Below, in pieces: positions 31,596 to 39,281 of a DNA stretch of 64,000 bases. This DNA is from DASRDZ01 sp035652335. Lineage in GTDB: Bacteria > Chloroflexota > Dormibacteria > Aeolococcales > Aeolococcaceae. How positions within the stretch are numbered: the stretch's first letter is position 1; each line of letters begins with the position of its first letter. The notes under the pieces are model-generated. The model saw only the letters and a list, made by a program, of their open reading frames with translations. It searched no databases and was not told the origin of the DNA. Where the stretch lies: positions 1 through 64,000 of the forward strand of contig DASRDZ010000003.1 of NCBI GenBank assembly GCA_035652335.1, in the 5' to 3' direction. A program made the position numbers and the translations under genes.

Positions 31596-32440
31596 CGCGG
31601 ATGCTGCACCTGGTCACCGACAGCACCTCCGACCTGCTCGCCGAGGGCGCGCGCCGGCTCGACATCACGGTGGTGCCGCTGACCGTGCGCTTCGGTGAGG
31701 AGCAGTTCCGCGACGGCGTCGACATCGACTCGACGACCTTCTACCGCCGCCTCGCCACCGCCACCGCGCTGCCCACCACGTCGCAGCCGTCGCCCGAGCA
31801 GTTCGCCGAGGTCTACCGCTCGCTGCTGCGCTCCCCCGACGACGAGGTTGTCAGCATCCACCTCCCCGCGCACCTCTCGGGGACGATGCAGTCGGCCACC
31901 CTGGCCGCGCGCGAGGTCGACGAGAAGCGCGTCCGCGTCGTCGACTCGTGGACGGTGAGCGGCGGCCTGCAGCTCCTCCTCCACGCCGCTGCGCGCGAGC
32001 GCGACGAGGGCGCGGATGCGGCCACGGTCGTCCGCAACCTGGAGCGCCGTCGCGAGCGGGTCACCTGCTACGTGCTGCTCGACACCATCACCTACCTCCA
32101 CAAGGGCGGCCGCATCGGGCGGGCCCAGGCGTTCATCGGCGGCGTCCTGAACGTCAAGCCGATCGTCTCCGTGGAGCGCGGCGAGGTCGGCCCCGCGGCG
32201 CGGGTGCGCAACCGGCAGCAGGGCGTGGCCAAGCTGCTGGAGCTGGTGCGCGGCAACGGACCGCTGGAGTCGATCACCACCATGCACGGCGATGCGGGCG
32301 AGGCGGCGACGGAGTTCCGCTCCCGGCTCACGGCCCTGCTCCCGGAGCTGGAGATCCCGCCGCTGGAGCAGCTCGGTCCTGTGGTCGGCACGTATGCCGG
32401 GCCGGGATCGGTCGGCGTGGCGGTGTTGCGCGCAGGCTAG
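31592..32440 (+). CDS. fakB: DegV family fatty-acid-binding protein (FakB)
   Basis: 282-aa lipid-binding partner of FakA. Signatures are LVTDSTSDLLAEGARRLDITVVPLTVRFGEEQFRDGVDI, TTSQPSPEQFAEVYRSLL, HLPAHLSGTMQSATLAAREV (acyl phosphate pocket), DTITYLHKGGRIGRAQAFIGGVLNVKPIV and VVGTYAGPGSVGVAVL. GTG start overlaps the fakA stop (GTGA); ATG 31601 is an alternative. Hairpin array B follows. Confidence 0.92.
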   Translation: MTRMLHLVTDSTSDLLAEGARRLDITVVPLTVRFGEEQFRDGVDIDSTTFYRRLATATALPTTSQPSPEQFAEVYRSLLRSPDDEVVSIHLPAHLSGTMQSATLAAREVDEKRVRVVDSWTVSGGLQLLLHAAARERDEGADAATVVRNLERRRERVTCYVLLDTITYLHKGGRIGRAQAFIGGVLNVKPIVSVERGEVGPAARVRNRQQGVAKLLELVRGNGPLESITTMHGDAGEAATEFRSRLTALLPELEIPPLEQLGPVVGTYAGPGSVGVAVLRAG

Positions 32441-32462
32441 GGGGCATGCCGCCTGGTTTGTC

Positions 32463-32564
32463 GCGCGGCTGAGGGCCGCGCACGAGGGGAGGGCAGATCC
32501 CTCCCTGGCGGATGGAGCGCCGCCACCCCACCCTCGGCGCATGCCGCGAGCTCAGACGCTCGCG
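32463..32564. repeat. array B: cluster of hairpins between fakB and recG
   Basis: B1 GCGCGGC-TGAGG-GCCGCGC (32463-32481); B2 GGGAGGG-CAGAT-CCCTCCC (32487-32505); B3 TGGCGG/CCGCCA with an 8-base loop (32506-32525); B4 a short CGGC-GCAT-GCCG (32535-32546); B5 CGCGAGC-TCAGAC-GCTCGCG (32545-32564). Loops CAGAT and TCAGAC are the reverse complements of the H4 and H5 loops of array A at 21865-21908, while the stems differ but stay fully paired. It fills the 168-bp gap and ends about 30 bp before the recG promoter. Confidence 0.7.
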
Positions 32565-32595
32565 TGATGCGCCGGGAAAGCCCGCCGAACAGCCG

Positions 32596-32601
32596 TACAC
32601 T
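32596..32601 (+). promoter_or_regulatory. -10 box (TACACT) of a leaderless recG transcript
   Basis: TACACT ends seven bases before the recG ATG (32609), so transcription should begin at or one base before the A of the start codon. No Shine-Dalgarno is present. The same hexamer precedes comM. Confidence 0.5.
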
Positions 32602-32608
32602 CTGCTGA

Positions 32609-34702
32609 ATGCCGGCTCCCCCCGCTTCCCCTGCGCCGGTGGCCGTGCCGCGGCCGGAGACGCCGGTCACCGAGCTGCTCGGCGTGGGCCCGCGGCAGGC
32701 GCAGCGCCTGCACCGCCTCGGCATCGCCACCGTGCGCGACCTGCTGTTCCACCTGCCGCGGCGCTATGAGGACACCCGCGAGGTGCACCCGCTGCGCGAT
32801 CTCCGCCCCGGTCCCGAGGCGCAGACGGTGCGCGCGCGGGTGCTGCACATCTCCCTGAGGCGCAGCCCGCGCCGCGGCATGATGCTGGTCGAGGCGGACC
32901 TCGAGGACGAGGGCGCGCGTGCCAGCGCGATCTGGTTCAACCAGCCGTTCCTGGCCAAGCAGATCCAGCGAGGTGACGAGCTGCTGCTCAGTGGCAAGGT
33001 GGAGTTCAGCAACCGCGGCGGGCTCACCCTCCGCAACCCGGCGTACGAGCGAGTGCGCGGCGGCGACCAGCGCCACGTCGGCCGCCTCGTCCCCGTCTAC
33101 CCCGAGACCGAGGGGCTGACCAGCCGCTTCCTGCGCGAGCGCATCGAGCCGCTGCTGCCCGTGGCCGCGGCGCTCGACGACCCGTTGCCGCCGCGCGTCC
33201 GCGCCGCGGAGGAGCTGCTGCCGCTCGCCGAGGCGCTGCGCCAGGTGCACTTCCCCGACGACCCGGCGCTGCTCGACAGGGCGCGCGAGCGCCTCGCCTT
33301 CGAGCAGCTCTTCCTGCTGCAGCTGGCGGTGCAGCGCGCCCGCCGCCGCCGCCTGGCGAGTGGGGGAGTGGTCATCCCCTACGACCGCGAGAAGGCGCGC
33401 GAGTTCGCCGAGTCGCTGCCCTTCCGCTTCACCGAGGACCAGCGCGTCGCCGCGCACCGCATCCTCCTCGACATGGCGGCGGAGGGCCCGATGAACCGCC
33501 TGCTCCAGGGCGACGTCGGCAGCGGCAAGACGGTGGTCGCGGCGATGGCGGCGCACGTCGCCCATGCCGCCGGGTACCAGACGGCGTTCATGGCGCCGAC
33601 GGAGATCCTGGCGCGCCAGCATCACGCCACCCTGCGGACCCTGCTGGAGCCGCATGGTATCTCGGTGCGGCTGCTGGTCGGCAGCACGGCGCAGCGCGCC
33701 CGCCGGGAGGTGCTCGACGGCGTCGCCGCGGGACACGACGCCGTCCTGGTCGGCACCCATGCGCTCATCGAGGACGACGTGGTGCTGGCCCGGCTGGGCC
33801 TCGTCGTCGTCGACGAGCAGCACCGCTTCGGCATCGTGCAGCGGCAGCGGCTGCGCGCCAAGTCGCCGGTGATGCCCAACTTCCTGGCGATGACGGCGAC
33901 TCCGATCCCCCGCAGCCTCGCCCTCACCATGTACGGCGACGTCGACCTCAGCGAGATCCGCGAGCTGCCGCCCGGACGCACTCCGGTGGAGACGCAGGTG
34001 GTCGCGCCGCACGCGCGCGACCAGGCTTATGCCTTCGTCCGCGAGCAGGTGCAGCAGGGACGGCAGGCATTCGTGATCTGCCCGCTCATCGAGGAGTCCG
34101 ACAAGCTCGAGGTGCGCAGCGCGGTGCAGGAGTTCGATCGCCTCAGCACCGAGGTGTTCCCCGACCTCCGCGTCGAGCTGCTGCACGGCCGCATGCCGTC
34201 GAAGGAGAAGGAGGAGCGCATGCAGCGCTTCGCCGGCGGGGAGGCCGACATCCTGGTCAGCACCAGCGTCGTCGAGGTCGGCGTCGACGTGCCCAACGCC
34301 ACGGTGATGATGATCGAGGGCGCCGAGCGCTTCGGCCTCGCCCAGCTCCACCAGTTCCGCGGTCGGGTCGGGCGCGGCGCGCACGCCTCCCACTGCCTCC
34401 TGCTGCAGGGCTCGCCGGACGAGGAGGGCTCGGCCCGGCTGCGCGCCGTCGCCGAGACGCGCAGCGGCTTCGACCTCGCCGAGATCGACCTCCGCCTGCG
34501 CGGTCCTGGCGACGTGCTGAGCAGCGAGATGCGCCAGCACGGCCTGCCCACCATGTCGGTGGGCGACCTGCTCGACCAGGCGATGATCCGCCGGGTGGCC
34601 GCCGCCGCCGAGCGCTGGCTGGACGAGGACCCCGACCTGGCGGGGCACCCGCCGCTCACCGCCAGCATGGGCCGCTACGCCGACGTCTACGACCTCGACT
34701 AA
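32609..34702 (+). CDS. recG: ATP-dependent DNA helicase RecG
   Basis: Branch-migration helicase that remodels stalled forks and Holliday junctions. 697 aa. The N-terminal wedge/OB domain (15-170) has LLGVGPRQAQRLHRLGIATVRDLLFHLPRRYED. Motor motifs follow: FTEDQRVAAHRILLDM, Walker A LLQGDVGSGKTVVAAMAA, MAPTEILARQH, VGTHALIEDDV, the DExH-like VVDEQHRFGIVQR, MTATPIPRSLALTMYGDVDLSEI and VSTSVVEVGVDVPNATVMMIE. The wedge-coupled motif QFRGRVGRG and FDLAEIDLRLRGPGD complete the family set. rsmD begins at the base after the stop. Confidence 0.96.
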   Translation: MPAPPASPAPVAVPRPETPVTELLGVGPRQAQRLHRLGIATVRDLLFHLPRRYEDTREVHPLRDLRPGPEAQTVRARVLHISLRRSPRRGMMLVEADLEDEGARASAIWFNQPFLAKQIQRGDELLLSGKVEFSNRGGLTLRNPAYERVRGGDQRHVGRLVPVYPETEGLTSRFLRERIEPLLPVAAALDDPLPPRVRAAEELLPLAEALRQVHFPDDPALLDRARERLAFEQLFLLQLAVQRARRRRLASGGVVIPYDREKAREFAESLPFRFTEDQRVAAHRILLDMAAEGPMNRLLQGDVGSGKTVVAAMAAHVAHAAGYQTAFMAPTEILARQHHATLRTLLEPHGISVRLLVGSTAQRARREVLDGVAAGHDAVLVGTHALIEDDVVLARLGLVVVDEQHRFGIVQRQRLRAKSPVMPNFLAMTATPIPRSLALTMYGDVDLSEIRELPPGRTPVETQVVAPHARDQAYAFVREQVQQGRQAFVICPLIEESDKLEVRSAVQEFDRLSTEVFPDLRVELLHGRMPSKEKEERMQRFAGGEADILVSTSVVEVGVDVPNATVMMIEGAERFGLAQLHQFRGRVGRGAHASHCLLLQGSPDEEGSARLRAVAETRSGFDLAEIDLRLRGPGDVLSSEMRQHGLPTMSVGDLLDQAMIRRVAAAAERWLDEDPDLAGHPPLTASMGRYADVYDLD

Positions 34703-35305
34703 ATGCCAACCACGGCACAAACGCGCATCACGGCGGGGGAGTGGCGCGGCCGCGCCCTGGTCACCCCGCGCGGCGGGCGCGACCTGCGACCCACCACCAG
34801 CCTGGTCCGCCTCGCCCTCTTCAACATCCTCGGTGACCTGGTCGAGGGCGCCGACCTCCTCGACCTCTACGCCGGCGCGGGCACGGTCGGCTTCGAGGCG
34901 CTGAGCCGGGGCGCCCGGCGGGTCACCTTCGTGGAGCGGGACCGTGCCGCAGCCGAGTGCATCCGGGCCACGGCGGAGAAGCTCGGGTGCCAGGACCGGG
35001 TCAGCGCCCAGGTCGCCGAGGTGGTCGCCTGGCTGCGCGCCAACCCGCGGACGGTCGAGGCGGCCGACGTCGCCTTCCTCGACGCGCCGTACAAGGACGA
35101 GCAGGGCAGCGACACGGCTCTGCGGGTTCTCGGCGAGCGTCCACCCGCGCTCGTGGTGTGCGAACATCACCGCGCGCGCCGCCTCCCCGAGGCGATCGGC
35201 CGGCTCAGCCGAGTCCGTGAGTCGACGTACGGAGCGACCCGGCTCACCATCCTCCGGCGCGACGACGCAGCCCACATCCCAGAAGCAGGAGAGCAGCCCG
35301 ACTGA
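34703..35305 (+). CDS. rsmD: 16S rRNA (guanine966-N2)-methyltransferase RsmD
   Basis: Methylates G966 in the 30S P-site region. 200 aa. The N-terminal RNA-binding segment is ITAGEWRGRALVTPRGGRDLRPTTSLVRLALFNIL (family R-G-R-x-L and RPT patterns). Motif I is LLDLYAGAGTVGFEALSRGA and the acidic turn is VTFVERDRAAAECI. The catalytic motif IV, normally DPPY, reads DAPY (residues 127-130). Gene order recG-rsmD-coaD is classic. ATG directly follows the recG TAA; it overlaps coaD by one base (TGATG). Confidence 0.92.
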   Translation: MPTTAQTRITAGEWRGRALVTPRGGRDLRPTTSLVRLALFNILGDLVEGADLLDLYAGAGTVGFEALSRGARRVTFVERDRAAAECIRATAEKLGCQDRVSAQVAEVVAWLRANPRTVEAADVAFLDAPYKDEQGSDTALRVLGERPPALVVCEHHRARRLPEAIGRLSRVRESTYGATRLTILRRDDAAHIPEAGEQPD

Positions 35306-35814
35306 TGCGCGTGGCGGTCTACCCCGGCAGCTTCGACCCGGTGACCTTCGGCCACCTCGACATCCTCGAACGGGCGACGCTCATCTTCGACAAGGTGGTC
35401 ATGGCGGTGCTGGAGAACCCCGGCAAGGCGCCGCTCTTCACCACCGAGGAGCGGGTCGAGCTGATCCGCGCCGCCGTCGCCGAGCATCCCCGCCTCGACC
35501 ACATCGAGGTGGGCACCTTCAGCGGGCTGACCGTCGACTACGCGCGGCAGAGCGGCGCCACCGCCATCGTCCGCGGGCTGCGCGCCGTCAGCGACTTCGA
35601 GAACGAGTTCCAGATGGCGCTGATGAACCGCCGGCTGGCGCCGCAGGTGCACACCGTGTTCCTGATGACCGCCTTCTCCAACGTCTTCGTGTCGTCGTCC
35701 CTGATCAAGGAGGTGTGCCGCTACGGCGGTCGCGTCGACGACTTCGTGCCGCCGGTGTGCGCGGCGGCCATGCGGCGCAAGTTCGGCATCGAGCAGTCAG
35801 CGGGCGGGGGATGA
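35305..35814 (+). CDS. coaD: phosphopantetheine adenylyltransferase
   Basis: Fourth enzyme of CoA synthesis; transfers AMP to 4'-phosphopantetheine. 169 aa. Motifs are AVYPGSFDPVTFGHLDILERA (HxGH-type nucleotide-binding site: TFGH), VELIRAAVAEHP, YARQSGATAIVRGLRAVSDFENEFQMALMNRRLAP and the ISSS-like SSSLIKEVCRYGG. Normal family length. TGATG overlap with rsmD. Confidence 0.96.
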   Translation: MRVAVYPGSFDPVTFGHLDILERATLIFDKVVMAVLENPGKAPLFTTEERVELIRAAVAEHPRLDHIEVGTFSGLTVDYARQSGATAIVRGLRAVSDFENEFQMALMNRRLAPQVHTVFLMTAFSNVFVSSSLIKEVCRYGGRVDDFVPPVCAAAMRRKFGIEQSAGGG

Positions 35815-35842
35815 CCTCACCACAGCGGAGGCAGAGCGACAG

Positions 35843-36415
35843 GTGTCCATCATCGACGTCATCGACGAGCTCGAGACCCTGGTCGCCGGGGGGCGGCGGG
35901 TGCCCTTCACACCCAGCGTGGTGGTCAACGAGGAGGAGGCGCTGGAGCTGATCGACCGCGCCCGCCTGGAGCTCCCGGAGGAGATCCGCCAGGCGCGGTA
36001 TACCGTCGAGCAGCAGCAGCGGCTGGTCGCCGAGGCCGAGGAGCAGGCCCAGCGCCTGCTGGCCCAGGCCGAGCAGGAGGCGCAGCGCACCGTCGAGCAG
36101 GCGCAGCAGCAGGCGGCGGCGCTGGTCGCCCAGCACGAGATCGTCCGGGCAGCCGAGCAGCGAGCCGGCTCCGTGCTCGGCGAGGCGGAGGGCGCGGCGA
36201 TGCGCATCCGCGGCGAGGCCGACGCCTATGTGCGCCAGGTGATGGAGAACCTCGAGCAGGAGCTGGGCTCGGCGGCCGCCACCGTGCGCAACGGCGTGCA
36301 GCAGCTCGAGGAGCACCTGCAGCGCAGCAGCGCCACGGTGCGGGCCGGCATCGAGTCGCTGCCCGCCGCGGGCGGCGAGCCGGCGCAGGCGGGAGGCCGT
36401 CGCCGCCGCCGCTGA
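35843..36415 (+). CDS. SepIVA/DivIVA-like coiled-coil protein
   Basis: 190 aa. A short N-terminal conserved part (SIIDVIDELETLVAGGRRVPFTPSVVVNEEEALELIDRARLELPEEI) is followed by a long Gln/Glu/Ala coiled coil (about 52-170) and an Arg-rich tail (GRRRRR). In Actinobacteria SepIVA, a DivIVA-type septation factor, is encoded next to coaD, DUF177 and rpmF; position and domain order match here. Inferred role: division or envelope-growth scaffolding. The GTG start lies 28 bases after coaD. A membrane-anchored ATPase-b-like protein is less likely because no hydrophobic segment is present. Confidence 0.7.
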   Translation: MSIIDVIDELETLVAGGRRVPFTPSVVVNEEEALELIDRARLELPEEIRQARYTVEQQQRLVAEAEEQAQRLLAQAEQEAQRTVEQAQQQAAALVAQHEIVRAAEQRAGSVLGEAEGAAMRIRGEADAYVRQVMENLEQELGSAAATVRNGVQQLEEHLQRSSATVRAGIESLPAAGGEPAQAGGRRRRR

Positions 36416-36536
36416 CCCGCCAGGTCAGGACGTTGGGGCCGATCCCTGCGCGTGTCTCGGCAAAGCCGCGGGAGGACGCGCACAATGGCGGTCCCCGGCA
36501 GCCCCGCGCGGGGTCATCCTCACGGAGGCGGCTCTC
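36416..36536. other. 121-bp intergenic region before the VOC gene
   Basis: Contains a GC palindrome CCCCGCGCGGGG near 36505 and a good Shine-Dalgarno (GGAGG) nine bases before the VOC ATG. A CACAAT hexamer near 36481 could be a -10. Nothing else is evident. Confidence 0.35.
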
Positions 36537-37316
36537 ATGCCCACGGTCGAATACGCTCCCGGCGTCCCCATGTGGGTGGATCTCGGCACCTCGGACCTGG
36601 ACGCGGCGACGCGCTTCTACGGCAAGGTCTTCGGCTGGCAGTTCCAGTCAGCCGGTGCCGACGCGGGTGGCTATGGCTTCTACATGCTGAACGGCAAGAT
36701 GGTCGCCGGCGCGGGCCCGCTCATGTCCGATCAGCAACCGGTGGCCTGGTCGACGTACATCGACTCGGCGGACGCGGACGCCACCATCGCCAAGGCGCGC
36801 GAGGCCGGTGGCACGGTCATCGTCGAGCCCATGGACGTCATGGGCGCGGGCCGCATGGCCTTCGTCCTCGATCCCACCGGCGCGGCCATCGGCATCTGGC
36901 AGCCGCTGCAGCACACCGGCGCCGAGCTGGCCAACGAGCCCGGCGCCTTCTGCTGGAACGAGCTGGCCACCCGCGACATCGAGGCGGCCAAGCGCTTCTA
37001 CAAGGCCGTCTTCGACTGGGACGGCACCACCAACGCCTTCGGCGACACCACCTACACCGAGTTCAAGGTCGGCGACCGCACCGTGTGCGGCATGCGCGAG
37101 ATGGGGGCCAACGACCCGCCCCAGGTGCCGGCGCACTGGCTCGTGTACTTCGCCGTCGCCGACACCGACGCCGCGGTCTCGACCATCAGCGGCGCCGGCG
37201 GCGCGGTGCTGGTCCCGCCGATGGACATCGACCCCGGGCGGTTCTCTGTGGCCACCGACCCCCAGGGCGCGGCCTTCGGGGTGATCGCCCTCCGCACGGC
37301 GCCGGTGGGCGGCTGA
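36537..37316 (+). CDS. two-domain VOC/glyoxalase protein, CFP30B-like
   Basis: 259 aa with two VOC modules: about 1-125 (PMWVDLGTSDLDAATRFYGKVFGWQF, FVLDPTGAAIGIWQP) and 130-255 (FCWNELATRDIEAAKRFYKAVFDWD, VATDPQGAAFGVIAL). The layout resembles the mycobacterial 27-kDa antigen CFP30B (Rv0577) and Streptomyces hydroxylase-like homologues. Rv0577 family members have been linked to methylglyoxal detoxification, but no activity can be read here. It stands where actinobacterial genomes carry DUF177 (YceD), between a SepIVA-like gene and rpmF. Confidence 0.85.
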   Translation: MPTVEYAPGVPMWVDLGTSDLDAATRFYGKVFGWQFQSAGADAGGYGFYMLNGKMVAGAGPLMSDQQPVAWSTYIDSADADATIAKAREAGGTVIVEPMDVMGAGRMAFVLDPTGAAIGIWQPLQHTGAELANEPGAFCWNELATRDIEAAKRFYKAVFDWDGTTNAFGDTTYTEFKVGDRTVCGMREMGANDPPQVPAHWLVYFAVADTDAAVSTISGAGGAVLVPPMDIDPGRFSVATDPQGAAFGVIALRTAPVGG

Positions 37317-37323
37317 GGTTCTC

Positions 37324-37402
37324 CCGGGGGCGCGCGTCCGAGCGCCGGATGGCCGTATACTCGGCCGCCGGTGCGCAGCCCAGCAGTGACGCGCGCCCCC
37401 GG
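37324..37402 (+). promoter_or_regulatory. 15-bp inverted repeat around a -10 box in the rpmF leader
   Basis: A perfect 15-bp repeat CCGGGGGCGCGCGTC (37324-37338) pairs with 37388-37402. The 3' arm includes the first two bases of the rpmF Shine-Dalgarno GGAGG (37401-37405). The 49-base loop contains TATACT (37356-37361), a strong -10. Transcripts reading through from the VOC gene could fold and hide the ribosome site, whereas transcripts starting at the internal promoter lack the 5' arm. Confidence 0.6.
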
Positions 37403-37409
37403 AGGCCCC

Positions 37410-37586
37410 ATGGCAGTACCCAAGGAACGCGTCCCCAAGGCGCGTCGCGACCGCCGTCGCTCCCACCTCGCCCTCTCCCGGCCGAGCCTCGTGCCCTGTC
37501 AGCAGTGCCGGCAGCTCAAGCGGCCGCACCACGTCTGCCGCAACTGCGGGACGTACGACGGGCGCGAGGTCGTCGTCACCGAGTAG
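37410..37586 (+). CDS. rpmF: 50S ribosomal protein bL32
   Basis: 58-aa zinc-ribbon ribosomal protein. It begins MAVPKERVPKARRDRRRSH and carries the zinc knuckle VPCQQCRQLKRPHHVCRNCG. ATG 37410 has a GGAGG four bases upstream. It is usually co-transcribed with lipid-synthesis genes, as here with fabD, fabG and acpP. Confidence 0.96.
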   Translation: MAVPKERVPKARRDRRRSHLALSRPSLVPCQQCRQLKRPHHVCRNCGTYDGREVVVTE

Positions 37587-37593
37587 CCGGCGC

Positions 37594-38502
37594 TTGCGCG
37601 TCGCGCTGACCTTCCCGGGCCAGGGCAGCCAGGCCGCCGGGATGGCCGACGGCCTGCTCGACACGCCGCTCGCCCGCACCCTCCTCGACGCCGCCGCCGG
37701 GCGCGGGCTCGACCTGCGCAACGGGCTCAGCGGCGACGACGACGCGCTGCGGCCCACCGAGGTCGCGCAGCCCGCGCTCCTGCTCGTCGAGCTGGTGCTC
37801 GCCGGCGCCCTGCAGACCGCCGGACTGGACGTCGCCGGCGTCGCAGGACACAGCGTCGGGGAGTACGCCGCGCTGGTGGCGGCGGGCGCGCTCGACCCCG
37901 ACGAGGCGATGGGCCTCGTCGTCGAGCGCGGGCGGGCGATGGCGGCGATGCGCGAGGGCGGCATGGCGGCGCTGCTCGGCGCCGAGGCCTCCCTTGCCGA
38001 GGAGATCTGCCGGGAGGTGGAGGCCTCGGGCGGGGGAGTGGTGGTCGTGGCCAACCTCAACGCTCCCGGGCAGGTGGTGCTGAGCGGCGCACGGGACGCG
38101 CTCGACCGCGCCGTGGCGCTGGCCCGCCAGCGGGGGGTGCGCCGGGCGCTGCCCCTCAACGTCAGCGGTGCCTTCCACTCGCCGCTGATGGCCCCGGCCG
38201 CCGAGCGCTTCGGCGCCCTGCTCGACCGCGCCGCCTTCCGCGACGCGACCGTGCCCGTCGTCTGCAACGTCGACGCCGAGGCGGTGCGCGACGCGGGGGG
38301 GCTCCGCGAGCGCCTGCGCCGCCAGCTCACCGCGCCGGTTCGCTGGGTGGACTGCGTCAACACCCTGCTGGAGCTGGGCGCCGGCGCCCTGCTCGAGGTG
38401 GGGCCGGGGTCGGTGCTGACCGGGCTGGCCAGGCGCATCGCCCCCGAGGTGCGCGCCCTCTCGGTGGCCCGCCTCGACGACGCGGTGGCCGTGCATGCCT
38501 GA
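37594..38502 (+). CDS. fabD: malonyl-CoA:ACP transacylase
   Basis: Loads malonyl units onto ACP for fatty-acid synthesis. 302 aa. Motifs are LTFPGQGSQAAGMADGL, the nucleophile elbow VAGHSVGEYAALVAAGAL (Ser of GHSVG), VERGRAMAAMREGGMAALLG with the conserved Arg, VVVANLNAPGQVVLSG and LPLNVSGAFHSPLMAPA (catalytic His). TTG start seven bases after rpmF. Overlaps fabG by 8 bp. Confidence 0.95.
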   Translation: MRVALTFPGQGSQAAGMADGLLDTPLARTLLDAAAGRGLDLRNGLSGDDDALRPTEVAQPALLLVELVLAGALQTAGLDVAGVAGHSVGEYAALVAAGALDPDEAMGLVVERGRAMAAMREGGMAALLGAEASLAEEICREVEASGGGVVVVANLNAPGQVVLSGARDALDRAVALARQRGVRRALPLNVSGAFHSPLMAPAAERFGALLDRAAFRDATVPVVCNVDAEAVRDAGGLRERLRRQLTAPVRWVDCVNTLLELGAGALLEVGPGSVLTGLARRIAPEVRALSVARLDDAVAVHA

Positions 38503-39247
38503 GCGGCCGCTGGAGGGGCGGGTCGCCCTCGTCACCGGCGCCTCGCGCGGCATCGGTCGCGCGGCGGCCATCGCCCTGGCCGGCCAGGGCGCCTCGGTTG
38601 CAGTCGGCTATGGCAGCAACATGGAGGCCGCGGAACGCGTCGCCGCCGAGCTGCGCACCCACGACGTCAGCGCAATCGCCCTCGGCGCCGAGCTCTCCGA
38701 CGCCGAGCAGGCGGCCACCCTGGTGCCGCGCACCGTCGAGGCCCTCGGCGGTATCGACGTGGTGGTCAACAACGCGGGGGTGGCCCGCGACAACCTCGCC
38801 CTGCGCATGTCCGACGCCGACTGGCGGGCGGTCATCGACGTCGACCTCACCGCCGCATTCGTCATCTGCCGGGCCGCCCTGCGCCCTCTGCTGCGGCAGC
38901 GCTGGGGGCGCATCATCAACGTGTCGAGCATCAGCGGGGTCATGGGAAACCCCGGCCAGGTCAACTACTCCGCGGCCAAGGCGGGCCTGATCGGCATGAC
39001 CAAGTCGCTGGCCCGCGAGGTGGGCAGCCGCGACATCACCGTCAACGCCGTCGCCCCCGGCTTCATCGAGACAGACATGACAGAAACTCTCGACACGCAG
39101 CTGCGCGTGCGCGTCGTCGAGCAGATCCCGGTGGGCCGCATGGGCACCGCCGACGAGGTCGCGGCCGCCATCGCCTTCCTCGCCTCACCGGCCGCCGCGT
39201 ACGTCAACGGACACGTCCTGCACGTCGACGGAGGCATGGGGGCCTGA
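38495..39247 (+). CDS. fabG: 3-oxoacyl-ACP reductase
   Basis: NADPH-dependent reduction step of fatty-acid elongation. 250-aa SDR with ALVTGASRGIGRAAAIALAG, VVNNAGVARDNLALRM, INVSSISGVMGNPGQVNYSAAKAGLIGMTKSLA (Ser, Tyr and Lys all present), VAPGFIETDMTETL and NGHVLHVDGGMGA. Position after fabD and before acpP supports FabG rather than a generic SDR. fabH and fabF are not in this window. Confidence 0.95.
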   Translation: MPERPLEGRVALVTGASRGIGRAAAIALAGQGASVAVGYGSNMEAAERVAAELRTHDVSAIALGAELSDAEQAATLVPRTVEALGGIDVVVNNAGVARDNLALRMSDADWRAVIDVDLTAAFVICRAALRPLLRQRWGRIINVSSISGVMGNPGQVNYSAAKAGLIGMTKSLAREVGSRDITVNAVAPGFIETDMTETLDTQLRVRVVEQIPVGRMGTADEVAAAIAFLASPAAAYVNGHVLHVDGGMGA

Positions 39248-39264
39248 GCACTGCATCGGCGGAG

Positions 39265-39270
39265 TAGAAT
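39265..39270 (+). promoter_or_regulatory. -10 box (TAGAAT) upstream of the R/G-rich ORF, acpP and rnc
   Basis: TAGAAT lies 11 bases before the GTG at 39282; a start near 39279 would give a leader of a few bases. It would drive the R/G-rich ORF, acpP and rnc. Confidence 0.5.
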
Positions 39271-39281
39271 GCGAGCCCAAC

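Noticed and set aside
36501..36515. CCCCGCGCGGGG palindrome upstream of the VOC gene as an operator
   Set aside because: Simple GC palindrome, expected often in such DNA, with no second copy or promoter alignment.
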